Origin: an uncultured Collinsella sp.
Lineage (GTDB): Bacteria > Actinomycetota > Coriobacteriia > Coriobacteriales > Coriobacteriaceae
Direction of reading: 5' to 3'
DNA length: 6,182 nt
NCBI GenBank assembly: GCA_959605475.1
Contig: CAUHFS010000076.1
Location: 1 to 6,182 of the forward strand
In this document: in pieces, positions 1-5,973 of the stretch
How positions within the stretch are numbered: the stretch's first letter is position 1
How the letters are laid out: each line of letters opens with the position of its first letter
Notes under the pieces: generated by a model
Database searches by the model: none
Told to the model about the DNA's origin: nothing
The model's input: the letters and a program-made list of their open reading frames with translations, nothing else
Position numbers and translations under genes: made by a program

Positions 1-54
1 CTGGTGATCTCCGCCTTGAGAGGGCGGCGTCCTAAACCGCTAGACGAACGGGCC
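1..54 (-). tRNA. tRNA-Glu (anticodon CTC), 3' part outside the window
   Basis: Read on the minus strand, the gene starts at position 54 with acceptor strand GGCCCGT, followed by TC and a D-arm. The anticodon arm is a 5-bp stem CCGCC/GGCGG (11-15 and 23-27) around the loop CTCTCAA. This places the anticodon CTC at 18-20, which reads GAG (Glu). The variable region and the start of the T-arm reach the left edge, so the T-loop, the 3' acceptor strand and any encoded CCA cannot be seen. The arrangement resembles bacterial tRNA-Glu. It lies downstream of cca on the same strand, with a promoter-like sequence of its own between them. Confidence 0.93.
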
Positions 55-88
55 ACATGACATCTGCACTGCCGTGCTGCGAGGAAAT

Positions 89-117
89 ATATTACGGGAC
101 AAAAAACGTCAGCGCAA
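89..117 (-). promoter_or_regulatory. Possible promoter of tRNA-Glu
   Basis: On the minus strand a -35-like TTGCGC (112-117) is separated by 17 bp from a -10-like TAATAT (89-94); an overlapping TATATT is a second -10 possibility. It would start a transcript roughly 30 nt before the tRNA 5' end. The match to the sigma-70 consensus is partial (3/6 and 4/6), so this is an inference from position and spacing. The tRNA could also be transcribed from further upstream. Confidence 0.35.
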
Positions 118-132
118 GAAGAAATTCCAAAT

Positions 133-151
133 TGCCGAAAAAATGTCGGCA
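133..151 (-). terminator. cca: Weak hairpin after cca, possible terminator
   Basis: TGCCGA (133-138) and TCGGCA (146-151) form a perfect 6-bp stem with a 7-base loop, about 30 bases past the cca stop codon. On the minus strand it is followed by AATTTGG, a poor U-tract. It may be a weak terminator or only a 3'-end stabilising hairpin; read-through into tRNA-Glu is possible. Confidence 0.4.
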
Positions 152-181
152 GGTTATGGAACACGCAGGTAAACAGGATAG

Positions 182-1576
182 CTAATTCAAGTTGAGATGG
201 ACCAAAAGAGCTTCGCGCTCGTTGGAAATGTTGTCTTCGATCACGGCGTCGAGGGCGGAGTTGAGTAGCTGGCCTAGCTCGGGCCCCGGCTTCACACCGG
301 CGCGGATCAGGTCGCCGCCGTTAATGGCGAGCATCTTGAGCGTATAGGGCTCCCCCGCCTTCAGCAGCTCGTGCGCCATCGCGCGCATCTCCTCAATCGT
401 CTCGACGTAATAGAAGCACGACGGGGCCTTGCCAAGTGTGTCAGCACGCTTAAGATCCATGAGCTCGTCCATCAGACGCGGCGTGTCGACGCCCTCGCCC
501 GAAAGCGCGCGCATCATATTGAGCAGGCAGGAGCGCTCGGGGCGCAGTGGCTTGTCGTGATATTTGATGAGCAGGCACACGTCGCGCACCAGGTCGTGCG
601 AGAGCGCCAGGCGATCCATAATGGCGCGCGCTTTCTTGGCGCCGAGCTCGGGATGACCGTAGAAGTGTCCGCTGCCGGCGTGATCGACCGTAAAGCACTC
701 GGGCTTGGACACATCGTGCAAAAACGCCGCCCACATAAGGCTCGACGAGGGCGCGACGCCGTCGCACAGCGCCAGCTCCCCTGCCACCGTCAGCACGCGG
801 GCGATATGCTCGTAGACGTTAAACGCATGATAGACACTGCTTTGATCAAACCCGCGAGCGGGCGCAAGCTCGGGCACGGCGGCGCAGATGAGCTCGGGGT
901 AGCGGAGCATCGCGTCTCCCCCATGACCGGTCGAAAGAATGCCCTCGAGCTCAATACCCACACGCTCACGCGCCACGGCATCGAGCAGCGGCGCACACTC
1001 GGCAAGCGCGCGCTTAGTCTCGGGCTCAATCATAAAGTCCAGGCGGCAGGCAAAGCGTACCGCACGCAGCATGCGCAGGGCGTCCTCGTTAAAGCGACGC
1101 TTGGGATCGCCGACAGCGCGAATCAGCTTGCGCTCCAAGTCACCCTGGCCGTCGTAGCGGTCGACAAGCCCGCGCTCGGGATGCCAGGCCATGGCGTTGA
1201 CGGTAAAGTCTCGGCGCGCCAGATCGTCCTCGAGCGAGGCGGCACGCTCCACACTCTGGGGATGGCGACCATCGGTGTAAAAGCCATCCAGACGGTACGT
1301 GGTGACCTCGATACGCTCGCCATCGGAAATAGCCGTGATTCCGCCAAATTTAATGCCCGACTCCACAACCGCGATGCCGGCGGCCTCGAGCGCCGCTTTG
1401 GACTCCTGCCACAGGCCGCTACAGCACATATCAACATCGTGGCTGGGGCACCCCATCAGGGCGTCGCGCACCCAACCGCCCACGTACCAAGCCTCAAGAC
1501 CAGCCGCCTCAAGCGCGCGCAGGACGCGCAGGGACGCATCGGACGGTTGCGTACCGTTGAGCGAAACATTGCACAT
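182..1576 (-). CDS. cca: CCA tRNA nucleotidyltransferase, class II, with HD domain
   Basis: This 464-residue cytoplasmic enzyme builds or repairs the 3' CCA end of tRNAs from CTP and ATP without a template. The N-terminal polymerase-beta-like head shows the GGWVRD motif (33-38) and the metal-binding DVD pair (47-49). RRDFTVNAM (121-129) and EDALRMLRAVRF (164-175, the nucleotide-selecting EDxxR region) follow. An HD-type domain comes next (H250, H257, H287-D288, H304, H308, H340-D341). The C-terminal tail from about 412 to 455 has the INGGDLI...GPELG...NER pattern common in Gram-positive members. The ATG at 1576 has AGGAGG 8 bases upstream (1585-1590). Length is normal. Sequence alone cannot exclude an A-adding-only or poly(A) polymerase variant, but no companion gene is visible. 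No clear promoter is seen in the gap to the neighbouring kinase gene, which ends in a strong terminator, so one should lie between 1591 and 1673. Confidence 0.93.
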   Translation of the reverse strand: MCNVSLNGTQPSDASLRVLRALEAAGLEAWYVGGWVRDALMGCPSHDVDMCCSGLWQESKAALEAAGIAVVESGIKFGGITAISDGERIEVTTYRLDGFYTDGRHPQSVERAASLEDDLARRDFTVNAMAWHPERGLVDRYDGQGDLERKLIRAVGDPKRRFNEDALRMLRAVRFACRLDFMIEPETKRALAECAPLLDAVARERVGIELEGILSTGHGGDAMLRYPELICAAVPELAPARGFDQSSVYHAFNVYEHIARVLTVAGELALCDGVAPSSSLMWAAFLHDVSKPECFTVDHAGSGHFYGHPELGAKKARAIMDRLALSHDLVRDVCLLIKYHDKPLRPERSCLLNMMRALSGEGVDTPRLMDELMDLKRADTLGKAPSCFYYVETIEEMRAMAHELLKAGEPYTLKMLAINGGDLIRAGVKPGPELGQLLNSALDAVIEDNISNEREALLVHLNLN

Positions 1577-1673
1577 ACCTGTGGCCTCCTGCGACTGTCA
1601 AATTGGCTATCGATTGCGTCTGCAAGAAGTCTAGCAAGAAACAGCCTCCACTGCACACGCAAGTCCGATAAAC

Positions 1674-1707
1674 AAAAACGCATCCGTCCTAGTCTAAGAC
1701 GGATGCG
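1674..1707 (-). terminator. Strong intrinsic terminator after the second PfkB kinase gene
   Basis: CGCATCCGTC (1679-1688) pairs perfectly with GACGGATGCG (1698-1707) over 10 bp, around a 9-base loop that can form two more A-T pairs. On the minus strand the stem is followed directly by TTTTTGTTT. It lies 34 bases past the kinase stop codon and separates that gene from cca. Confidence 0.93.
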
Positions 1708-1740
1708 AAATAATCAAACTATTCAGGAAAGGTGCCGGAA

Positions 1741-2673
1741 CTAGCAGACCTGGCGAACCTCGATGTGCTTCTCATATTCGTCCACCTTGGCAAAATCGCC
1801 CAGACCGGGGCACTCGACCACGTTGGCGCCGGTGGCCATCGAAAGACGCAAGGCATCCTCAACACGCTCGGGGGCGTCGTGCCACACGGACAGGAAGGCG
1901 GCCAGCGAGGAATCGCCGGCGCAGACGGTCGACAGCAGCTTGACCTCAAAGGTGCGGTTGGCAAACCAGATATGCTCGCCGTTGGAGAAGTACGCGCCGG
2001 CGCCACCGAGGGTCAGCAGCACGTTCTTGGCGCCCTTGGCATGCAGCTCGGCCATAGCGCCCTTGACGGACTCGTCGTCGCCACCGCTCACCTTGATGCC
2101 AAAGATGTCGAGCAGCTCGTCGTCATTGGGCTTGATCAGCAGCGGCTCCATGGCAATGAGGTCTGCCAGCTGATGGCTCGAGATATCGAGGACGAACTCG
2201 GCCCCCTTGGCCTTGACGCGGCGCAGGACCTCGGCCAGGAAGCCCTCGGAAGTGTTGGGAGGCAGCGAGCCGCTGATGACCAGGCAGGTCATGTCATCGA
2301 GCGAATCGATAAGCTCAAACATCTCCTGCTCATTGGCCTCGTTGATGGCGGCACCGGCGTTGACCATGTTGTACTCGGTGTCGGGGCCGGCGTTGAGGAA
2401 CACGTTGACGCGCGTGATGCCGTCGGTCCACACGGGCTTGACGGGCACGCCCAGGGCCTCAGCGCCCTTAACGATAAACTCGCCCGAGAAGCCGGCGAAG
2501 AAACCCAGGATCGTAGTGTCGACACCGTAGTGGTCAAGCGTAAACGAGACGTTGAGGCCCTTGCCGTTGGGCGTGTAGACGGCGTTGCGGGTACGCGTGA
2601 CGGTGTTGGCGGCAAGGCCGTCGCAGGAGATGTTGTAGTCAATGGCGGGATTTGCAGTGAGCGTGTAAATCAT
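1741..2673 (-). CDS. PfkB-family sugar-phosphate kinase, 1-phosphofructokinase/LacC type (second copy)
   Basis: This 310-residue protein belongs to the ribokinase-fold PfkB family, in the branch of 1-phosphofructokinase (FruK) and tagatose-6-phosphate kinase (LacC). These phosphorylate a sugar phosphate with ATP to give a bisphosphate. Visible signatures are NPAID (8-12, substrate-contacting D12), PNGKGLNVSF (35-44) and DGITRVN (84-90). The phosphate-contacting R88, the NxxE motif KPNDDE (181-186) and the ATP-site motif VCAGDS (250-255, catalytic base D254) follow. The ATG at 2673 has AAGGA 6 bases upstream; an in-frame GTG at 2688 would overlap this site and is rejected. It is about half identical by eye to the neighbour at 2863-3795 and of identical length. 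Unusual for the family, the anion-hole GAGD is CAGD and GGKG is NGKG. The exact substrate (fructose 1-phosphate or tagatose 6-phosphate) cannot be decided. It is transcribed separately, between two strong terminators. Confidence 0.88.
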   Translation of the reverse strand: MIYTLTANPAIDYNISCDGLAANTVTRTRNAVYTPNGKGLNVSFTLDHYGVDTTILGFFAGFSGEFIVKGAEALGVPVKPVWTDGITRVNVFLNAGPDTEYNMVNAGAAINEANEQEMFELIDSLDDMTCLVISGSLPPNTSEGFLAEVLRRVKAKGAEFVLDISSHQLADLIAMEPLLIKPNDDELLDIFGIKVSGGDDESVKGAMAELHAKGAKNVLLTLGGAGAYFSNGEHIWFANRTFEVKLLSTVCAGDSSLAAFLSVWHDAPERVEDALRLSMATGANVVECPGLGDFAKVDEYEKHIEVRQVC

Positions 2674-2707
2674 GAATGTTCCTTTCACGAAGCAACGTGT
2701 TAATGAA

Positions 2708-2713
2708 AGTATA
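2708..2713 (-). promoter_or_regulatory. Possible -10 element of the second PfkB kinase gene
   Basis: TATACT on the minus strand matches the -10 consensus at 5 of 6 positions and lies 34 bases before the start codon, giving a leader of about 25-30 nt. There is no good -35 at normal spacing; the best, TTGTAG at 2734-2739, is 20 bp away. The gene needs its own promoter because a strong terminator lies just upstream (2803-2834). The choice of this element is tentative. Confidence 0.4.
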
Positions 2714-2802
2714 TTCCACGCATCGACAAAAGGCTACAACAACTCGGTGAACGGTGTGGAAGCGATGAAGTACGGCAGGACACCTCTCCCCCATGGCGGA
2801 AC

Positions 2803-2834
2803 AAAAAAGGCGCCCCGGCCGAAACCGGGGCGCC
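2803..2834 (-). terminator. Strong intrinsic terminator ending the ptsH-ptsI-PfkB unit
   Basis: GGCGCCCCGG (2809-2818) pairs perfectly with CCGGGGCGCC (2825-2834): a 10-bp almost pure GC stem with a 6-base loop. On the minus strand it is followed by six T (2803-2808). It lies 28 bases past the stop codon of the first PfkB kinase gene, so transcripts entering from ptsI should end here. Confidence 0.95.
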
Positions 2835-2862
2835 GCATGCGCACGAATATGTCGCGTTTCGA

Positions 2863-3795
2863 TTACTGACGATCGAGCTTGCGGACAGCAACGCGCTTGC
2901 TGTACTCGTCGACGTGACCGAAGTCGCCGATGCCGACGGACTCGGCAACGTTGGCGCCGGTGGCCATAGCGAGCTTCATGGCCTCCTCGACGTTGTCGCG
3001 ATCCCTGTACCACTTGTGCAGGAACGCAGCGAGAGTGCAGTCGCCGGCGCAGACGGAAGAAACCAGCTTGATGTTGAACTCGCGCTTGGCGTACCAGATG
3101 TCCTCGCCGTTGGAGAAGTAAGCGTCGCCACGGCTACCACGGGTGAGCAGCACGTTCTGAACGCCAGCGTCGTGAGCCATCTTCATGGCAACGCGAACCT
3201 CGTCGTCGGTGTCGACCGGCACGCCGAATATGGCCTTCATCTCATGATGGTTTGGCTTGATGAGCAGCGGCTTCTTGTGAGCGAGCTCCTTGAGCTTGTC
3301 GGAGGACAGGTCCAGGACGACGTCGGCACCACGAGCCTGAGCGTGCTCCATGACCTGAGCCAGGAAGTCGGGCGTGGCTTTGGGAGGCACGGAGCCGGAG
3401 ACGATCAGGCACTCAAGATCGCCCGCGGTGTCCAGGATGTTGTAGAGCTCCTCCTGATGCTGCGGCGTAATAGGAGCGCCGGGGTTCAGGATGCCGTACT
3501 CGTGCTGGCCATCGTTGACGTAGGTGTTGATGCGCGTGATACCGTCGGTCCAGACCGGGCGGCAGAGGCAACCCAGGTTCATGACCTCCTCGACGATGAA
3601 CTTGCCCGTGAAGCCAGCGAAGAAGCCGAGCGCGACGGTGTCGACGCCCATCTTCTTAAAGGCGAAGGACACGTCGAGGCCCTTGCCGTTAGCCGTGTAG
3701 CTGGCCGAGCCGGTGCGGACGTTCTCGTCGGGCTCGAGCGGAGAGCTCGAAACCGTCATGTCGACAGCCGGGTTAGCGGTTAGCGTGTAGAACAT
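2863..3795 (-). CDS. PfkB-family sugar-phosphate kinase, 1-phosphofructokinase/LacC type (copy next to ptsI)
   Basis: This 310-residue PfkB-family kinase is predicted to convert a PTS-delivered sugar phosphate, such as fructose 1-phosphate or tagatose 6-phosphate, to the bisphosphate with ATP. Signatures in order are NPAVD (8-12, D12), ANGKGLDVSF (35-44), DGITRIN (84-90, R88), KPNHHE (180-185, NxxE motif) and VCAGDC (248-253, catalytic base D252). The ATG at 3795 has AGGGGG 8 bases upstream (3804-3809). It follows ptsI by 74 bases without a terminator, so it is probably on the ptsHI transcript, and it ends in a strong terminator. Compared with its neighbour at 1741-2673, it has Asp instead of the usual substrate-side Asn at residue 41 and Cys after the catalytic GD. 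Like the neighbour it has CAGD for GAGD and NGKG for GGKG. Substrate is uncertain; kinase family is secure. Confidence 0.88.
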   Translation of the reverse strand: MFYTLTANPAVDMTVSSSPLEPDENVRTGSASYTANGKGLDVSFAFKKMGVDTVALGFFAGFTGKFIVEEVMNLGCLCRPVWTDGITRINTYVNDGQHEYGILNPGAPITPQHQEELYNILDTAGDLECLIVSGSVPPKATPDFLAQVMEHAQARGADVVLDLSSDKLKELAHKKPLLIKPNHHEMKAIFGVPVDTDDEVRVAMKMAHDAGVQNVLLTRGSRGDAYFSNGEDIWYAKREFNIKLVSSVCAGDCTLAAFLHKWYRDRDNVEEAMKLAMATGANVAESVGIGDFGHVDEYSKRVAVRKLDRQ

Positions 3796-3796
3796 T

Positions 3797-3812
3797 TACA
3801 GTACCCCCTGTA
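3797..3812 (-). promoter_or_regulatory. Small dyad enclosing the Shine-Dalgarno of the first PfkB gene
   Basis: TACAG (3797-3801) and CTGTA (3808-3812) form a perfect 5-bp inverted repeat with a 6-base spacer, ending one base before the start codon. The Shine-Dalgarno AGGGGG (3804-3809) lies in the arm and loop. In RNA it could be a weak hairpin that modulates initiation; as DNA it could be a small operator. Five pairs can arise by chance. Confidence 0.35.
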
Positions 3813-3822
3813 TATGTGAGGG

Positions 3823-3852
3823 CCGCGTGGCCGGCCCATTCCAACCACGCGG
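3823..3852 (-). repeat. Inverted repeat in the ptsI-PfkB gap (no U-tract)
   Basis: CCGCGTGG (3823-3830) and CCACGCGG (3845-3852) are a perfect 8-bp inverted repeat with a 14-base loop, starting 18 bases past the ptsI stop. The downstream arm also belongs to a competing GGCC/GGCC pairing (3821-3832). On the minus strand no T-run follows, so it is not a standard intrinsic terminator. An RNA-processing or 3'-stabilising stem that sets relative levels of EI and the kinase is plausible. Confidence 0.6.
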
Positions 3853-3869
3853 TTACCTCTGATACCAAA

Positions 3870-5573
3870 TTAGCGAGCTGCGGACTCGAGCAGTGCCTTG
3901 ACCTCGGCGGCGGTGTTGCAGGCGAGCGCCTTCTCGGCGAGCTCGTCGCACTCGGCCTTGGTCCACTGGCTGATGGTCTTGCGGGCGCGCAGGATCGACG
4001 GAGCGCTCATCGAGAACTCCTCCAGGCCCCAGCTGATCAGCAGCGGCTCGAGCAGCGGATCGGCAGCGGCCTCGCCGCACATACCGACCATGATGCCGGC
4101 CTTCACGCCGCTCTCGATGATGTTCTTGAGCGAGCGGAGCACGGCGGGATAGTACACCTGGTACAGGTTAGAGATGGTGTCGTTGCCACGGTCGGCGCAC
4201 ATGGTGTAGCCGATCAGGTCGTTGGTGCCGATAGAGAAGAAGTCGGCGACCTCGGCCAGACGGTCTGCGAGCAGCGAAGCGGCGGGCGTCTCGACCATAA
4301 TGCCGACCTCGATGTTCTCGTTGAACTTGCGACCCTCTTCGGTCAGCTCGGCCTTGCACTGCTCGACGAGCTCCTTGACAGCCAAGACCTCCTCAACGCA
4401 GGTGACGAGCGGGATCATGATCTTGACGTCACCGAAGGCGCTAGCGCGCAGCAGAGCGCGGAGCTGGACCTTGTACTGGTCGGGATTGGCCAGGCAGTAA
4501 CGCACGGCGCGGAAGCCCATGAAGGGGTTATCTTCCTTGACCATGTGCAGATACGGAATCTCCTTGTCGCCGCCCACATCGAGCGTGCGGATGATGACCG
4601 GAGCACCCTTGAGCGCGCTGGCGACCTTACGGTAGGCGTTGAACTGCTCCTCCTCGGAAGGAAGCTCAGCAGAGTCCATGAACAGGAACTCAGAGCGGAA
4701 CAGACCGATAGCCTCGGCGTCGTGATCAAGCGCGTTGGGCACGTCATCGGGGTTACCGATGTTGCAGGCGATGATCTTCTTGATGCCATCGGCAGTCACG
4801 GACGGCTTACCACGGAAGGCCTCGAGGGCTGCCTTCTCGGCAGCGAAGGCCTCGGCCTTGGCGGTATAGGCAGCGAGCGTCTCCTCGTCGGGATCGGCCT
4901 CAACGATACCCTTGCCACCGTCGACGACAACGGTCATACCGTTGCGCAGCGCGGTGCAGCTATTGGAAACCGAAAGGACAGCCGGGATCTCGAGGGCGCG
5001 CGCAATGATCGCGGAGTGCGACGTGCGGCCACCAGTCTCGGTGACGATACCGGCAACGTGGGCCTTATCGATCGTCGCGGTCATGGACGGCGTGAGGTCA
5101 TGCACGACAACGACGGTGTTTTCGGGCAGGACGGAGAGGTCGACGACCTCCTTGCCCAGCAGCTCGGCCAAAATACCGGTGCGGATGTCGGCGATGTCGG
5201 CCGCGCGCAGACGGAACATCTCGTCGTCCATGGACAGGAACATGTTCTCGAACATGGTCGAGGTGTCCATGAGCGCCTGCTCGGCGCAGGTACCGCCGTC
5301 AATGGCGGCGTTGATGGCGTCGGTCATGCCCGGGTCCTGAGCCAGGACAATGTGTCCGCTCATGATCTCGGCCTCGGCCTCGCCCACCGTCTCCTTCATG
5401 TGGTCGGCCTGAGCCTGGGTCTTCTCGCAGAAGACCGAAAGAGCGGACTGATAGCGCTCCTTCTCTGCTGCCGAATCAGCAACCTCGTGCGGCTCAAACG
5501 TCAAGTCGGGATCGACGGCGACCATGACGGTGCCGATACCGATGCCCTCGGAAGCGTTGACTCCCTGATACAT
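3870..5573 (-). CDS. ptsI: PTS enzyme I (phosphoenolpyruvate-protein phosphotransferase)
   Basis: Enzyme I autophosphorylates from PEP and passes the phosphate to HPr, the first step of all PTS sugar uptake in the cytoplasm. With the start at 5573 it is 567 residues, a normal length. The N-terminal HPr-binding helices are followed by GGRTSHSAIIAR (181-192) with the phospho-acceptor H186. The C-terminal PEP-binding barrel has GLFRSEFLFMD (290-300, R293), RTLDVGGDK (329-337, R329), MVETPAA (426-432, metal ligand E428), IGTNDLI (448-454, D452) and GMCGEAA (497-503, catalytic C499). The MYQGVNASEGIGIG start resembles other EI proteins and has GAGAGG 7 bases upstream (5581-5586). ATG at 5579 with GGAG 6 bases upstream is an alternative adding two residues. 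It lies 133 bases after ptsH. Small oddities are NDLIGY for the usual NDLIQY and LYQVYYPA for LYQPYHPA near the active site. Confidence 0.97.
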   Translation of the reverse strand: MYQGVNASEGIGIGTVMVAVDPDLTFEPHEVADSAAEKERYQSALSVFCEKTQAQADHMKETVGEAEAEIMSGHIVLAQDPGMTDAINAAIDGGTCAEQALMDTSTMFENMFLSMDDEMFRLRAADIADIRTGILAELLGKEVVDLSVLPENTVVVVHDLTPSMTATIDKAHVAGIVTETGGRTSHSAIIARALEIPAVLSVSNSCTALRNGMTVVVDGGKGIVEADPDEETLAAYTAKAEAFAAEKAALEAFRGKPSVTADGIKKIIACNIGNPDDVPNALDHDAEAIGLFRSEFLFMDSAELPSEEEQFNAYRKVASALKGAPVIIRTLDVGGDKEIPYLHMVKEDNPFMGFRAVRYCLANPDQYKVQLRALLRASAFGDVKIMIPLVTCVEEVLAVKELVEQCKAELTEEGRKFNENIEVGIMVETPAASLLADRLAEVADFFSIGTNDLIGYTMCADRGNDTISNLYQVYYPAVLRSLKNIIESGVKAGIMVGMCGEAAADPLLEPLLISWGLEEFSMSAPSILRARKTISQWTKAECDELAEKALACNTAAEVKALLESAAR

Positions 5574-5598
5574 TCCCATTCCTCTCTCCGTGTCATGT

Positions 5599-5627
5599 GA
5601 TAAAGCGTTTTGCCATATCCATGACAA
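5599..5627 (-). promoter_or_regulatory. Possible internal promoter for ptsI
   Basis: TTGTCA (5622-5627, 5 of 6 to the -35 consensus) is followed after 17 bp by TTTATC (5599-5604), a poor -10 with 3 of 6 matches. A start here would leave a short leader of about 20 nt before ptsI. The position just past the ptsH terminator-like hairpin makes it worth listing, but the -10 is weak. Confidence 0.28.
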
Positions 5628-5629
5628 AA
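5608..5629 (-). ncRNA. Second stem-loop in the ptsH-ptsI gap (structured mRNA element)
   Basis: In minus-strand RNA, UUUUGUCAU (from 5629 to 5621) pairs with AUGGCAAAA (5616 to 5608). This gives nine pairs, one of them G-U, around the four-base loop GGAU. Its 5' arm is the U-tract of the preceding terminator-like hairpin (5632-5661). It may be a processing or stability element between the two genes; function is inferred only from pairing. Confidence 0.5.
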
Positions 5630-5661
5630 GAGCGCAGCTACCTTACAACAGGTCACTGCGC
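5626..5661 (-). terminator. Imperfect intrinsic terminator/attenuator between ptsH and ptsI
   Basis: GCGCAG (5632-5637) pairs with CTGCGC (5656-5661). After a 2x2 internal mismatch, ACCT (5640-5643) pairs with AGGT (5650-5653) around a 6-base loop. On the minus strand the stem is followed by TCTTTTG, a broken U-tract. It begins 46 bases past the ptsH stop and 53 bases before the U-tract reaches ptsI. An incomplete stem and broken U-run suggest partial termination, leaving more ptsH than ptsI message. Confidence 0.6.
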
Positions 5662-5706
5662 CCCCAAATATGAACTTAGTTGTTCAACATGCGACCCGTT
5701 TGAGTT

Positions 5707-5970
5707 CTACTCGCCAAGACCGCTCTTGATGAGCTCGATGGCAGCAGCCAGAGCCTCGGCCTCGTCAGCGCCGTCGCACTTGACCTCGACCTCGGTGCCG
5801 CAGGGGATACCAGCAGCCATGAGGGCCATCGGGGACTTGCCGTTGACCTCCTTCTCGGGGGTGACGACCGTCACGTCACAGGCATACTTGCCCATGGTGG
5901 AGGCGAACAGACCAGCCGGACGCATGTGCAGACCCTGAGGATTAACGAGGGTAGCCTTCTCAGAAACCAT
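5707..5970 (-). CDS. ptsH: Phosphocarrier protein HPr
   Basis: HPr is the small cytoplasmic protein that carries phosphate from enzyme I to the EIIA domains of PTS permeases. The 87-residue product has the active-site signature NPQGLHMRPAG, with phospho-acceptor H15 and R17 at the canonical numbers. The regulatory region VNGKSPMALMAAG places Ser46 exactly where HPr kinase acts in low-GC Gram-positives. The residue after it is Pro47, instead of the usual hydrophobic residue. The start at 5970 fits the family and has AAGGAG (5977-5982) 6 bases upstream; an in-frame extension up to 6027 lacks a Shine-Dalgarno and covers the structured leader. It is the first gene of the ptsH-ptsI-kinase group. 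Whether Ser46 is used depends on an HPr kinase that is not in this window. Confidence 0.96.
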   Translation of the reverse strand: MVSEKATLVNPQGLHMRPAGLFASTMGKYACDVTVVTPEKEVNGKSPMALMAAGIPCGTEVEVKCDGADEAEALAAAIELIKSGLGE

Positions 5971-5973
5971 AAT

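Noticed and set aside
1596..1601. Perfect TTGACA on the minus strand before cca
   Set aside because: It is only about 20 bases before the start codon; the matching -10 would fall on the start itself (GTATGT), which is not a credible promoter.
1622..1640. Direct repeat GCAAGAA at 1622-1628 and 1634-1640
   Set aside because: Only two 7-base copies in an AT-rich leader; too short to support a binding site or repeat family.
371..1744. 457-codon plus-strand open frame opposite cca
   Set aside because: Antisense shadow of cca caused by GC-rich third positions; it runs through the kinase terminator and has no family resemblance.
1732..3783. Long plus-strand open frames opposite the two kinase genes (1732-2703, 2914-3783)
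   Set aside because: Low-complexity Val/Gly/Asp/His-rich translations matching each other only because the opposite strands are paralogous genes.
3816..5600. 594-codon open frame on the plus strand, antisense to ptsI
   Set aside because: It mirrors the codon bias of ptsI; its translation has no recognisable domain, while the opposite strand encodes a complete enzyme I with all catalytic motifs.
5574..5627. N-terminal extension of ptsI by 18 residues
   Set aside because: The upstream ATG lies in the intergenic stem-loop without a Shine-Dalgarno; the family start pattern begins at 5573.
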